This document shows positions 16,359 to 25,791 of a stretch of DNA of 50,321 nt, in pieces. The notes beneath the pieces are model-generated. The model was given only the letters and a program-made list of their open reading frames with translations. It ran no database searches and was not told the origin of the DNA. The DNA is from an uncultured Clostridiaceae bacterium. Lineage in GTDB: Bacteria; Bacillota; Clostridia; Lachnospirales; Lachnospiraceae. The DNA is taken from positions 1-50,321 of the forward strand of contig CABSIM010000013.1 in NCBI GenBank assembly GCA_902477765.1. Reading direction: 5' to 3'. Made by a program: the position numbers and the translations under genes. The first letter of the stretch is position 1; each line of letters starts with the position of its first letter.

Positions 16359-17012
16359 CTAATTATCTACAAGAACCCCCAAAATGTCAAGGGAATGGAA
16401 GGTTTTATCCACAAATCTCTTCTTATTTTCCTCCACACATCCGGAAAACTCCCGGAGTACCTGGTCTGACACCCGGAAAGTATAAAGTTTTTCCACCGGC
16501 GAAGCCAGCACATACTCCCAGGTATACCGGGTGGAATCGCAGAGATTTCCGGGCGGAGACTCCAGATATTCTCCGTTTATCTCCATCATCTTCAGTTCGA
16601 AAACCGGCTTCACAAGCTGGTTGGGAATGGCTGCCTTCAGAAGCGCGCGCATGGACTGATACAGAAGCTTCAGCATCTCCGATGCCTCCAGATTTTCCCT
16701 GCCGTAGTAATCCGCGAACTCCAGAAAATAAGAGCCGTAGCAGGCAGTCTCCACATTGCCGGAAATTTCCGTAAAATAGTTTGTGATCTCGGCTCCGGAA
16801 AGAGAATAGGCACTCCTCCCCTCCCGCAGATGAAAGGTACCGAATACAAACGGGCAGGCAGATGCCATCAGCGTGCTGCCCGGCCGCCTGGCTCCCCTGG
16901 CAAATGCCGTGACCTTTCCCAGTTCCCGGGTAAGGATCACAAGGCGCCTGTCATATTCTCCCGCCGGCGAAGCCCTGAGCACCATGCCGGTGACATCCAC
17001 CTGTTCACTCAT
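16359..17012 (-). CDS. recO: DNA repair protein RecO
   Basis: A 217-residue RecO, the mediator that helps RecA load in the RecFOR pathway. The N-terminal OB-fold shows VTGMVLRASPAGEYDRRLVILTRELGKVTAFARGARRP, a textbook RecO opening. The C-terminal helical part has YFLEFADYYG and ELKMMEINGEYLE. It is shorter than the usual 240-260 residues, and the CxxC zinc-finger cysteines seen in many RecO proteins are absent; only one Cys remains in that region. It follows era by 14 bases, the common era-recO order in Firmicutes. The start has AGGGGAAA. Confidence 0.9.
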   Translation of the reverse strand: MSEQVDVTGMVLRASPAGEYDRRLVILTRELGKVTAFARGARRPGSTLMASACPFVFGTFHLREGRSAYSLSGAEITNYFTEISGNVETACYGSYFLEFADYYGRENLEASEMLKLLYQSMRALLKAAIPNQLVKPVFELKMMEINGEYLESPPGNLCDSTRYTWEYVLASPVEKLYTFRVSDQVLREFSGCVEENKKRFVDKTFHSLDILGVLVDN

Positions 17013-17026
17013 GTGTTTCCCCTCTG

Positions 17027-17929
17027 TCAGATATCTCTTTTATCATATCCGTAGTTCTTCATATACAGTTCACTGTCACGCCATTCTTTTCTGACCTTGA
17101 CCCAGAGCTTCAGATTTACCTTTGCATCCATCAGCCCCTCAATCTCCATCCGAGCAGCGGTTCCGATTTTTTTCAGCATGGCGCCGCCTTTTCCGATGAT
17201 GATCCCCTTATGGGACTCCCTTTCGCAGATGATGGTGGCTTCAATGTCAAAGAGGCCGCTGTCTCTCTCTGTCATTTTTTCAATCACCACGGCGATGCCG
17301 TGCGGAATCTCGTCTGAAAGAAGTCTCAGCGCCTTTTCCCTTACCAGCTCCGCGGCAATCTGGCGCATGGGCTGGTCCGTGACCGTATCCTCGTCATAAT
17401 ACTGAGGACCTTCTGGCAGATACTGGAAAATGGTACGGATCAGGGTATCCGTATTGGTCTTTTTCATGGCAGACACCGGTATGATTTCCGCAAACCGGTA
17501 TACATCCTTATACGCTTCAATGGTCTTTATGATGTCTTCTTTTTTTACCGTATCGATCTTGTTGATCACCAGAAAGACCGGTGTTTTCACCCTGGACAGG
17601 CTCTTCAGGACCTGCTGCTCACCGGCACCGATATAGGTACCGGGCTCCACCAGCCACAGAATCACATCCACTTCTTTCAGCGTATGCTCGGCCACGCTGA
17701 CCATATATTCTCCCAGACGGTTTTTGGCTTTATGAATTCCGGGGGTGTCCAGAAAAATAATCTGTCCCTGTTCCTCTGTATATACCGTCTGGATCCTGTT
17801 TCTGGTGGTCTGGGGTTTTTCCGAGGTAATGGCGATTTTCTGACCGATCAGATGGTTCATCAGCGTGGATTTCCCCACGTTGGGTCTTCCGATCAGAGTC
17901 ACAAACCCGGATTTATATTTTGATTTCAT
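17027..17929 (-). CDS. era: GTPase Era
   Basis: A 300-residue Era GTPase for 30S ribosome assembly, binding 16S rRNA near its 3' end. G motifs are GRPNVGKS at about 14-21, DTPG near 61, and NKID near 123; the C-terminal KH domain contains GKGGAMLKKIG near 257. It starts with AAGGAG upstream, 15 bases behind the M16 protease gene, and is followed closely by recO. Full length and with all motifs intact. Confidence 0.96.
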   Translation of the reverse strand: MKSKYKSGFVTLIGRPNVGKSTLMNHLIGQKIAITSEKPQTTRNRIQTVYTEEQGQIIFLDTPGIHKAKNRLGEYMVSVAEHTLKEVDVILWLVEPGTYIGAGEQQVLKSLSRVKTPVFLVINKIDTVKKEDIIKTIEAYKDVYRFAEIIPVSAMKKTNTDTLIRTIFQYLPEGPQYYDEDTVTDQPMRQIAAELVREKALRLLSDEIPHGIAVVIEKMTERDSGLFDIEATIICERESHKGIIIGKGGAMLKKIGTAARMEIEGLMDAKVNLKLWVKVRKEWRDSELYMKNYGYDKRDI

Positions 17930-17944
17930 ACTTTCTCCTTTGTT

Positions 17945-20902
17945 TTATGCCGTCTCGCCGTCCCTGGACTGGGGCTGGAAAAGCGGCCGGATATTCCGGA
18001 ACATGCTGCTGCTCTTCCGGATTTTTTCCTCATTTCCGATGGCACAGACCGCTCCTGTCTCCAGGATTCTGCGGACAATGCCGGAAAGGGCCCTGATATC
18101 GTCGGCAGTGGCTGTGAGGATTTCATCTCTTTCTCTCTGGAGCATCTCTTCTGTCACTCCTGAATACCAGGCAGAAAGACCTCTGGCTCCCTTCAGAGAC
18201 GGAGTCAGCGGAGTATCCAGATCGCTGATGGTTCCGATGATATATTTGGTCATATCCCTTTCATCTGCGTCAAAGGCCTCCAGATATGCCGGAATTCCTC
18301 TGTAGATTTCATCACTTTCCTGCACATTGGGATCACGGTAGGAAACAAAATATCCCTCACCGCTCCTTCCGAAACCGCTCATGCAGCCGTAGGCTCCGCC
18401 TTTGACACGGATATTGATCCACAGGTAATCGTAACTCAGCATCACCTTCAGAATTCTGAGCGCTCCCGTATAGGCGTACGGGCTTCCTGCAAATGTGCCG
18501 CAGCGTGCCACATAGTTCACTTTCGATGCAGTGGTAAATCCTTCATTCCGTGTTTCTTGCGGTACACGGAACGGATACACGGTTCCCTCTCCGGCCGGAA
18601 GACGGTCTTTCAGTTTTTTCATGGCCGGAGCCAGGAGCGCAAAGCCCCTGTCATCCGCCGTATAGCTGACAGTCATATTGCCCGCCGTGAAAAGTGCTTT
18701 CATGACCCGTGAAAGGCCTGCCATCACTTCTTCTTTTCTGGCATCAAAGTCCCGGACGCATCCTTCCAGGAAATCATAGTAGCCGATTCCGCCGGTGATG
18801 TCATTGTAATAGGATGTGTCGGAAAAATAAGAGGTGGCCCTGGCAACTGCAGCCGAATGGCCTCCGCTCAGAAGCTTCATCTGCGCTTTGGACTTTGTTT
18901 CGTTAAGAATCTCTCTCAGTCTTTTTTCATCATTCAGGATGGATTCCGTAAAAATTTCCGCCAGAATCTCAAAACCAAAATCCAGCCTGTCGTAAAGGAC
19001 TCTGACACTGGCTGCGAAAACCCCCGTAAATCCGCCGTCGGCAAGATTGGGATAGGATGTCACGCCGAAAGTCACGCCTCCGCTGTTGAGAAAGATCTCC
19101 GTGGTCAGGTCACCATAGGAGCGGCGCTTTGTATCCACATACCCCAGAACTGACTTCAGGAGTCCCACATAGGGCAGATCCGGGACCGCCACCCGGCTGG
19201 TATCAAACAGAACCTTCAGATATCCGATTCCGCCTGTAAACAGGTTATGGCGGATTACCCTGGTTCCTTCCACATTCAGTTCTTCAAAAACCGGAGCCTC
19301 TGCCTCCCGGCGGATGTCTTCCCTCCTCAGCATGGGAATCTTCTCCAGATCTTCCCTGGAAGACGGTGTTTCCTGATATTCCTTCAGTTCTCTGGTCCGG
19401 CGTACCAGGTCCTCTGTTTCCTCCCTGGTCAGCCCTGCTTTGTAGGCTGCCAGTTTCTGTCTGGTGGCTTCCTCCGCCTTTGCGGTCAGATTCCTTTCAG
19501 GGCTTACAGTCACCACCGCCTCAAAAGGATTGTCCAGCAGATGGGTCCGGATCAGATCTTCAAAATATCCGTTTTCCGCCCCTTCTTTCAGTGCCCGGAA
19601 TGTGTCCTCATATTCCAGATGCATCATGGGATCTCCGCCGTACAGCCAGCTGTCCAGACACTGGAGCCCGTACATCAGTCCCTTGGGAGCCGAGCCGAAA
19701 TCCGCCTCCCGGTACTGGAATTCATAATAATTGATGCCTGCCAGAACGCTTCGTCTGTCCAGGCCTTCGGCGGCCAGCTTTCTTAAGGTCCCTTTCACCA
19801 CCGCCAGGAACTCGCCTTTCTGTTCCTTATCGGCATTCTTTGCCACAACGGAAAAATACGGCTGGAGAATGCCGTTCTCATATCCGCCCATGATGTCATT
19901 TCCGATGCCGGCATCCAGAAGTGCCTGCTTTAAGGGCGCCCCGGGGGCATCCAGCAGCACATATTCCAGCACCTGGAAAGCAATATATTCCCTGGGAGAA
20001 AGTTCATTTCCGGCCACTGTATTCACCGAAAGATAGCATGCGTGTTCCGTTTCCTCCGCATCGGTCACCGAATAGAAAAACTCCTCATCCCTGGGTTCTG
20101 AAAATGCTTTCTGTATCTGAATCTCAGAATCCACTTCTTTTCTTTCATATCTGCACAGGTACTCCCTGTCCAGGAACCGGAGTTTTTCCGCCATATCCAT
20201 CTTTCCGTACAGATAGATATAGCTGTTGGACGGATGGTAGTATCTGCGGTAAAACTCCAGATAGTTTTCGTACGTCAGAGCCACGATTTCCTCCGGATCT
20301 CCTCCGGATTCATATCCGTAGCAGGTATCCGGAAACAGAACACTCCGGGTATAGCGGTCCAGAACGCTTTCCGGTGAGGAAAAGACTCCCTTCATTTCAT
20401 TATAGACCACGCCGTTATAGCGGAGCTCTCCCTCCGGCTCCTCCAGCTCATAGTGCCATCCTTCCTGCATGAAGATCTTCTGTTCTTTTCCGATATTGGG
20501 ATTGAACACCGCGTCCATATATACGTCCATCAGATTCTGGAAGTCGGCATCGTTGCAGCTGGCCACCGGATACACGGTCTTGTCCGGATAGGTCATCGCA
20601 TTGAGAAATGTGTTCAGGGAACCCTTCACCAGTTCCACAAAGGGATCCTTTACGGGAAACTTTTCGGATCCGCACAGAACGCTGTGCTCCAGAATATGAG
20701 GCACACCTGTGCTGTCTGCCGGCGGCGTACGGAATCCGATGCAGAATACCTTGTTTTCATCATCCGTATCCATCAGAAAGATTCTGGCTCCCGTCTTTTT
20801 ATGTTCCAGAATATATCCGGTGGCGTTCAGTTCCCCGATGGGCCTGGCCTCCAGAAGCCTGTAGCTTTCCAGTTCTTCCAGTTCCTTTTGTATGCTTTCC
20901 AT
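17945..20902 (-). CDS. M16C (PreP/Cym1-like) zinc metallopeptidase
   Basis: A 985-residue M16C protease, the length expected for the presequence-protease group: two M16 halves joined by a helical hinge. The inverted zinc motif HILEH is at 69-73, followed by SVLCGSEKFPVKDPF and LNAMTYPDKTVYP, with the third ligand Glu in the EMKGVF segment near 170. Family enzymes enclose and degrade unfolded peptides. It has no signal peptide, so it should act in the cytosol. It sits 35 bases behind ydcF and 15 bases before era, with AAAGGA upstream of the start. Confidence 0.93.
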   Translation of the reverse strand: MESIQKELEELESYRLLEARPIGELNATGYILEHKKTGARIFLMDTDDENKVFCIGFRTPPADSTGVPHILEHSVLCGSEKFPVKDPFVELVKGSLNTFLNAMTYPDKTVYPVASCNDADFQNLMDVYMDAVFNPNIGKEQKIFMQEGWHYELEEPEGELRYNGVVYNEMKGVFSSPESVLDRYTRSVLFPDTCYGYESGGDPEEIVALTYENYLEFYRRYYHPSNSYIYLYGKMDMAEKLRFLDREYLCRYERKEVDSEIQIQKAFSEPRDEEFFYSVTDAEETEHACYLSVNTVAGNELSPREYIAFQVLEYVLLDAPGAPLKQALLDAGIGNDIMGGYENGILQPYFSVVAKNADKEQKGEFLAVVKGTLRKLAAEGLDRRSVLAGINYYEFQYREADFGSAPKGLMYGLQCLDSWLYGGDPMMHLEYEDTFRALKEGAENGYFEDLIRTHLLDNPFEAVVTVSPERNLTAKAEEATRQKLAAYKAGLTREETEDLVRRTRELKEYQETPSSREDLEKIPMLRREDIRREAEAPVFEELNVEGTRVIRHNLFTGGIGYLKVLFDTSRVAVPDLPYVGLLKSVLGYVDTKRRSYGDLTTEIFLNSGGVTFGVTSYPNLADGGFTGVFAASVRVLYDRLDFGFEILAEIFTESILNDEKRLREILNETKSKAQMKLLSGGHSAAVARATSYFSDTSYYNDITGGIGYYDFLEGCVRDFDARKEEVMAGLSRVMKALFTAGNMTVSYTADDRGFALLAPAMKKLKDRLPAGEGTVYPFRVPQETRNEGFTTASKVNYVARCGTFAGSPYAYTGALRILKVMLSYDYLWINIRVKGGAYGCMSGFGRSGEGYFVSYRDPNVQESDEIYRGIPAYLEAFDADERDMTKYIIGTISDLDTPLTPSLKGARGLSAWYSGVTEEMLQRERDEILTATADDIRALSGIVRRILETGAVCAIGNEEKIRKSSSMFRNIRPLFQPQSRDGETA

Positions 20903-20937
20903 AAGCCTGTCGTTCCTTTCTGTCCTGGTTATTCTAT

Positions 20938-21759
20938 TTACATGTTGCCCATAAATTTATCTTTTAAAATTGCAAAGCATTCTCTCACGCAGAAATGTAT
21001 GAACAGCACCGGATCAGACCGGGAACAGATTCCGTAGGGATCGGAAATTCCCACTTTCCTTGCAATTCCCTTGGCCCGCATCATATGAAAATTGCTGGTG
21101 ATGATTCCCACCTGAATCCGTACCTCCTCATCCGGAGGAGACAGATATCCCGCGGCACTCATGACATTCCGGATGGTATTTCTCCTCTGCTGCTCCCTTT
21201 CTTCGATCAGAAGACGGCTGTACACAAGATTTTCATAGGTGCTGGTCGACTGGTCTTCACGGATCAGCTGGTATTCCGGCACTCCGTTCCCCCGCATGTA
21301 CGTATACATCATATCTGCTTCGGATACATCCTCGCCTTCCCCTTTCCCTCCGGACAGGATAAACACTGTGTTGGGATGGATCCTGGCATATTTCACCGCC
21401 GTTTCCAGGCGGTATTCCAGTGTATTGCTGAGCCGGTCTCCCTTTACCTGGGCCCCCAGCACGATCACATAGTCCACACTTCTTTTTCCTGAGGAAAAGA
21501 ACTGAAGGCCGATGCCTATTTCCACCACCAGGAAAATCACAAAAAATGCTGCTGCCACAGTCACGGCGGACACCACGGCGGAAAGTGGGATCCGGTCCCG
21601 GAACCGGCTGTAAAAACGGCAGAGTGCAGCCATTACTGCCAGGCATGCCGCCAGAATCAGCCATATTATGGAAAATGACGTTCTGGCTCCCGAATACGCG
21701 GCAATAATCCCGTAATAGGCCACGCACAGCAGGCTGAGGCCTCCCAAAAATACTGTCAT
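20938..21759 (-). CDS. YdcF/SanA family (DUF218) membrane protein
   Basis: A 273-residue membrane protein: about three N-terminal hydrophobic segments (1-95), then a DUF218 domain with the hallmark VDYVIVLGAQVKGDRLSNTLEYRLETA, FILSGGKGEGEDVSEA, a STSTYENL motif and TSNFHMMRA. The family includes ElyC and SanA, linked to envelope integrity and undecaprenyl-phosphate handling; the biochemical role is not settled. The start has AAAGGAG. It lies 41 bases behind trhP. Confidence 0.88.
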   Translation of the reverse strand: MTVFLGGLSLLCVAYYGIIAAYSGARTSFSIIWLILAACLAVMAALCRFYSRFRDRIPLSAVVSAVTVAAAFFVIFLVVEIGIGLQFFSSGKRSVDYVIVLGAQVKGDRLSNTLEYRLETAVKYARIHPNTVFILSGGKGEGEDVSEADMMYTYMRGNGVPEYQLIREDQSTSTYENLVYSRLLIEEREQQRRNTIRNVMSAAGYLSPPDEEVRIQVGIITSNFHMMRAKGIARKVGISDPYGICSRSDPVLFIHFCVRECFAILKDKFMGNM

Positions 21760-21800
21760 TTTTCCATCTCCTTTCCGGCACTGACCGCTTCCTGTCCGTG

Positions 21801-23027
21801 TCAGTCTTCTTTCTTCCTCAGTATGTCAAAAGGCTCCGCATGACCGCCCAGATCCACATACAGAATTTCTTTGGGATGAGGCGCACTTTCCCTGGCTTCT
21901 CCGTCCTGGGTCCGGATTCCCTTCACCACAGTCTGTATATTCCTTCCGTCCGGCTTCATGATCTCGATGGTCTCGCCTACGGAAAACTTGTTTTTCTGTT
22001 CGATCTTTGCCCATCCTCTGTCATCACATTCTTCTGTGGTTCCCAGATAGATATAGTTTTTCACATATGTGCTGCTGTCATAGATCTGAGCATCTTCCCC
22101 TGGTTTCCCGAAATAGAATCCCGTAGTGAACTCACGGTAGGTACACTTTCCGATCTCTTCCCTGTACCACTCCAGATTCTTTCTGTAGGTCTCCGGACTT
22201 TCCAGATAATCGTCGATGGCCTTTCTGTAGGTTCTGGCCACCGTTGCCACATAAAGGGCCGTTTTCATTCTTCCCTCGATCTTGAAGCTGTCAATACCGG
22301 CCTCCATCATTTCAGGCACATGCTCGATCATGCAGAGGTCCTTGGAATTGAAAATAAAGGTTCCCCTGTCGTTTTCATATACGGGCATATATTCCCCCGG
22401 CCTGGTTTCCTCCATCACTGCATATTTCCAGCGGCAGGGATGCGTGCATGCCCCCTGATTGGCGTCCCGCCCGGTGAAGAAATTGCTGAGAAGACAGCGT
22501 CCGGAATAGGAAATGCACATGGCTCCGTGAATAAAACTTTCGATCTCCATATCCTCGGGAATATGATCCCGGATCTCCCGGATTTCCTTCAGGGACAGTT
22601 CCCTGGCAGAAACCACCCGTCTGGCCCCCAGGCCGTACCAGAACTGGTATGTGCCGTAATTGGTGTTGTTGGCCTGCGTGCTGATATGCAGCTCCATATC
22701 CGGAAGAACCTTTCTGGCAATCATGAATACTCCGGGGTCCGAAATAATCAGGGCATCCGGTCTGATATCCTTCAGTTCCCTGAAGTATGCCTCCACTCCC
22801 GCCAGATCATCGTTGTGAGCCAGAATATTGGCCGTAATATATACTTTCACTCCCCGCTCATGGGCAAATGCAATGCCCTCCCGGATTTCTTCGTTGGTAA
22901 AGTTCTTGGCCTTGGCCCTCAGACCGAACGCCTCACCGCCAAGGTAAACCGCATCGGCTCCGTAAATGACCGCTGTTTTCAGCACTTCCAGGCTTCCTGC
23001 GGGAATCAGAAGTTCCGTTTTTCTCAT
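21801..23027 (-). CDS. Peptidase U32 family protein, probable tRNA U34 hydroxylase TrhP
   Basis: A 408-residue U32-family protein. It begins RKTELLIPAGSLEVLKTAV, and carries the U32 signature around 165-205: ESFIHGAMCISYSGRCLLS, GRDANQGAC and CRW, with cysteines that fit the iron-sulfur site described for TrhP. In B. subtilis, TrhP hydroxylates U34 of tRNAs using prephenate, and TrmR then methylates the product. The gene directly upstream here is a TrmR-like methyltransferase, which supports this role over collagenase activity. The ATG at 23027 has GAGAGGA; an ATG at 23042 overlapping the upstream stop is the alternative. B. subtilis has two such genes; one is seen here. Confidence 0.82.
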   Translation of the reverse strand: MRKTELLIPAGSLEVLKTAVIYGADAVYLGGEAFGLRAKAKNFTNEEIREGIAFAHERGVKVYITANILAHNDDLAGVEAYFRELKDIRPDALIISDPGVFMIARKVLPDMELHISTQANNTNYGTYQFWYGLGARRVVSARELSLKEIREIRDHIPEDMEIESFIHGAMCISYSGRCLLSNFFTGRDANQGACTHPCRWKYAVMEETRPGEYMPVYENDRGTFIFNSKDLCMIEHVPEMMEAGIDSFKIEGRMKTALYVATVARTYRKAIDDYLESPETYRKNLEWYREEIGKCTYREFTTGFYFGKPGEDAQIYDSSTYVKNYIYLGTTEECDDRGWAKIEQKNKFSVGETIEIMKPDGRNIQTVVKGIRTQDGEARESAPHPKEILYVDLGGHAEPFDILRKKED

Positions 23028-23038
23028 GTTATGTCCTC

Positions 23039-23680
23039 TCATTTTCTGACGCTTAAAGCCACACCGTCTCCGATGGGGATGACGGAGGTCTCAAATTCGT
23101 CCATATGTTTTAATGTATACAGATATTCTCTCATGCGGACATGGATGGTCCTGTCGCGGCGTTCCACTGCATACCGCGATTCCACAATGCTGCCGTTCTG
23201 AAGCACATTGTCCGACATCAGGAGTCCTCCCGGAGGCAGAAGCCTCAGAAGATCCGGGAGCCAGTGAATGTACTGTCCCTTGGCGGCATCCATGAAAATA
23301 AAATCAAAATTGCCGGAAAGGCCGGAAAGAATTTCCCCGGCATCGCCTTCCAGCAGTGTAATCTTTTTCTCTGCCCCTGCCCTCCGGAAATTTTCCCGGG
23401 CGATGGGGATCCTTTTTTCAAACTTTTCGATGGTGGTGATATGAGAACCCTCCGGCATGACTGACGCCATCAGCAGGGCAGAATACCCCACTGCCGTTCC
23501 CACCTCCAGAATATTCTCCGGCCGTTTCAGGGCCACCATGGTTTTTAAAAGGGCAGCCGTTTCCCTGCGGATAATGGGCACGAAGGATGCGGCTGCCTCT
23601 CTGGCTATTTCATCACACAGGACTCCGTCTCCGGAATCCAGGGAATTGATATAAGCGGTAATTCTTTCATCTGTGATCAT
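23039..23680 (-). CDS. trmR: O-methyltransferase, probable tRNA 5-hydroxyuridine methyltransferase TrmR
   Basis: About 213 residues, a class I SAM-dependent O-methyltransferase of the YrrM/caffeoyl-CoA type. The SAM site reads LEVGTAVGYSALLMA near 60-74, the acidic second motif is TIEKFEKR, and the metal/catalytic Asp lies in FDFIFMDAAKGQY near 140. YrrM in B. subtilis is TrmR, which makes 5-methoxyuridine at wobble position 34. Position just before a U32 gene repeats that arrangement. Two ATGs (23686 and 23680) are possible; the second is eight bases from GGGGAG and is preferred. The MltG-like stop at 23683 overlaps the first ATG. Confidence 0.82.
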   Translation of the reverse strand: MITDERITAYINSLDSGDGVLCDEIAREAAASFVPIIRRETAALLKTMVALKRPENILEVGTAVGYSALLMASVMPEGSHITTIEKFEKRIPIARENFRRAGAEKKITLLEGDAGEILSGLSGNFDFIFMDAAKGQYIHWLPDLLRLLPPGGLLMSDNVLQNGSIVESRYAVERRDRTIHVRMREYLYTLKHMDEFETSVIPIGDGVALSVRK

Positions 23681-23682
23681 GA

Positions 23683-24069
23683 TCATGTCTCCCCGTCTTC
23701 AGTCTCTCCCAGAATCTCTATGATATCCTTGGATGCCATGGAAGTATTCAGACTGAAGTCTCCGGCCTGTACTTTATATCCGTAGCAGAACGCCTGGATC
23801 ACAAAAGCCCGGGGATCCCGGATCAGACCGTTCTCCTCCAGGATTTCACCTACTTCCGAAACGGACTCCTCACCTGTCAGGCGGATATTCTTGTCGGTGC
23901 CGGGAGCTGCCTCCATTCCCGGAGAATAAAAGATGCTGTGGCCGAATTCATATCCCTGCTCCGCTCCCAGAAGAAGAAGGACAATCACCAGCGCATAAAG
24001 CAGAATTCTGCCTGATACGCCGATGACTGTCATGCTTATTTTGTTGATTTCCCGTGTTATCCTGCTCAT
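23683..24069 (-). CDS. Short MltG/YceG-like membrane protein lacking the catalytic domain
   Basis: A 128-residue protein with one N-terminal membrane anchor (about 16-40) and a short outside domain. The segment SVSEVGEILEENGLIRDPRAFVIQAFCYGY followed by VQAGDFSLNTSM corresponds to the N-terminal substrate-domain of MltG (YrrL). MltG proteins are normally about 330-380 residues with a catalytic YceG domain; here the gene stops where that domain should begin, and the next gene starts at once. It occupies the exact place of mltG in the ruvX-DUF1292-mltG-trmR order. It cannot be a transglycosylase by itself and may be a regulatory remnant. The start has GAGGA. Confidence 0.72.
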   Translation of the reverse strand: MSRITREINKISMTVIGVSGRILLYALVIVLLLLGAEQGYEFGHSIFYSPGMEAAPGTDKNIRLTGEESVSEVGEILEENGLIRDPRAFVIQAFCYGYKVQAGDFSLNTSMASKDIIEILGETEDGET

Positions 24070-24114
24070 ATCATATCCTCTGTCTGCTGCCGCAGAGGCA
24101 GCATCTCATGCTGT

Positions 24115-25791
24115 TTAAACTTCCATGATGATCGGAAGGACCATGGGGTTTCTCTTGATTCTCTTCCATAAGAAATCACTGAGGCTGTCGCGGACAATGT
24201 TCTTGATCTTTCCCCAGTCGTTGACATGGCGGTCCAGACAGTCGGAAACAGCCTGGTCCACAATGGCCTGAGCCTCTTCCATCAGGTCCTCGGATTCCCT
24301 CACATATACGAATCCGCGGGATACAATATCCGGACCTGCAAGCAGCTGATTGCTGTATTTTTCCAGTGTCATGACCACGATGATGATTCCGTTCTGAGCC
24401 AGATTCTGACGGTCTCTCAGAACAATATTTCCCACGTCCCCTACTCCGAGGCCGTCCACCAGGACGCCGCCGGCCGGTACGTGATCCACCACCTGGGCTC
24501 CGGACTCACCGATCTCCAGAACATCTCCGGACTGAAGCATGATCACGTTTTCCTTTGGAATACCCATGGATTCCGCCAGCCCTTTCTGTGCCATTCTGTG
24601 GCGGTATTCTCCATGAATCGGCAGTGCATATTTCGGACGCACAAGGGCGTAAATCAGCTTGATCTCTTCCTGACATGCATGTCCTGAGACATGGGTATCC
24701 TGAGAAATCACCTTGGCTCCCTTCATGGAAAGCTCATTGATGACTCTGGAAACGGCTTTTTCATTTCCCGGAATGGGTGTGGAGCTCAGGATCACCACGT
24801 CCCTGGGGGTAATGGATACTTTCCGGTGCATGGACGAAGCCATTCTGGAAAGTGCCGCCATGGATTCTCCCTGGCTTCCGGTGGTAATGAGGACCGTGTC
24901 CTCTTCCTTATAGTTTTTCAGCTGTTCGATATCAATCAGGGTTCCGTCAGGAATGCTGATATATCCCAGCTCGCTGGCCGTACCGATGACGTTCACCATG
25001 CTGCGGCCTTCGATCACCACTTTTCTGCCGTATTTGCAGGCGGTGTTGATGACCTGCTGCACCCGGTCCACATTGGATGCAAACGTGGCCACAATGATCC
25101 GGTTATGCTGATGCTCCGCAAAAATGGCATCAAACGTCTTTCCCACGGTCTTTTCCGACATGGTAAAGCCCGGCCGGATGGCGTTGGTGGAATCACACAT
25201 CAGGGCCAGAACTCCCTTCTTTCCCAGTTCTGCCAGCCGCTGAAGATCCGTCACGTCGCCGAATACCGGTGTATAGTCGATTTTGAAGTCACCTGTATTG
25301 AGGATAATCCCGGCCGGTGTGAACACTGCCAGCGCCGCGGCATCCTCAATGCTGTGGTTCATCTTGATGAATTCCACACGGAAGCATCCCAGATTGATGG
25401 ACTGCCCGTGTTTCACCACCTTGCGCTTCACGCTTTTGAGCATGTTGTTTTCTTTCAGTTTGTGTTCGATGAGCCCCATGGTCAGCTTGGTGCCGTAAAC
25501 CGGGGCATTGACCATCTTCAGCACATAGGGGATGGCGCCGATGTGGTCTTCATGGCCGTGTGTGATGACAAACCCCTTTACCTTGTCAATGTTGTTTACA
25601 AGATATGTCACGTCGGGAATCACCAGGTCAATGCCCAGCATGTCATCACTTGGAAATGCCAAGCCGCAGTCCATGATGATGATGCTGTCCTCACATTCAA
25701 TGGCAGTCATGTTCATTCCGATCTGCTCCAGGCCTCCCAGGGGGATGATTTTGACCTTACAGTCATTATTCTGTTTTTTCACGTTCTTCAC
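24115..25791 (-). CDS. rnj: Ribonuclease J
   Basis: A 558-residue RNase J, a metallo-beta-lactamase-fold 5'-to-3' exonuclease and endonuclease central to mRNA decay. The zinc motif is HGHEDHIGAIP near 78-88, the beta-CASP region follows with SQGESMAALSRMA, and HVSGHACQEE and LPIHGEYRHR give the further motifs, ahead of a C-terminal domain ending IIMEV. The start is GTG at 25791, eight bases after GGAGG, and it lies inside the fur coding region, overlapping fur by 26 bases. It is normally not part of the ruvX-mltG cluster in Bacillus. Confidence 0.93.
   Translation of the reverse strand: MKNVKKQNNDCKVKIIPLGGLEQIGMNMTAIECEDSIIIMDCGLAFPSDDMLGIDLVIPDVTYLVNNIDKVKGFVITHGHEDHIGAIPYVLKMVNAPVYGTKLTMGLIEHKLKENNMLKSVKRKVVKHGQSINLGCFRVEFIKMNHSIEDAAALAVFTPAGIILNTGDFKIDYTPVFGDVTDLQRLAELGKKGVLALMCDSTNAIRPGFTMSEKTVGKTFDAIFAEHQHNRIIVATFASNVDRVQQVINTACKYGRKVVIEGRSMVNVIGTASELGYISIPDGTLIDIEQLKNYKEEDTVLITTGSQGESMAALSRMASSMHRKVSITPRDVVILSSTPIPGNEKAVSRVINELSMKGAKVISQDTHVSGHACQEEIKLIYALVRPKYALPIHGEYRHRMAQKGLAESMGIPKENVIMLQSGDVLEIGESGAQVVDHVPAGGVLVDGLGVGDVGNIVLRDRQNLAQNGIIIVVMTLEKYSNQLLAGPDIVSRGFVYVRESEDLMEEAQAIVDQAVSDCLDRHVNDWGKIKNIVRDSLSDFLWKRIKRNPMVLPIIMEV

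Noticed and set aside
15643..16359. T-box riboswitch for glycyl-tRNA synthetase
   Set aside because: The gene is 16 bases behind a lipoprotein gene, and the gap before that holds only a terminator-like hairpin; no T-box sequence is visible.
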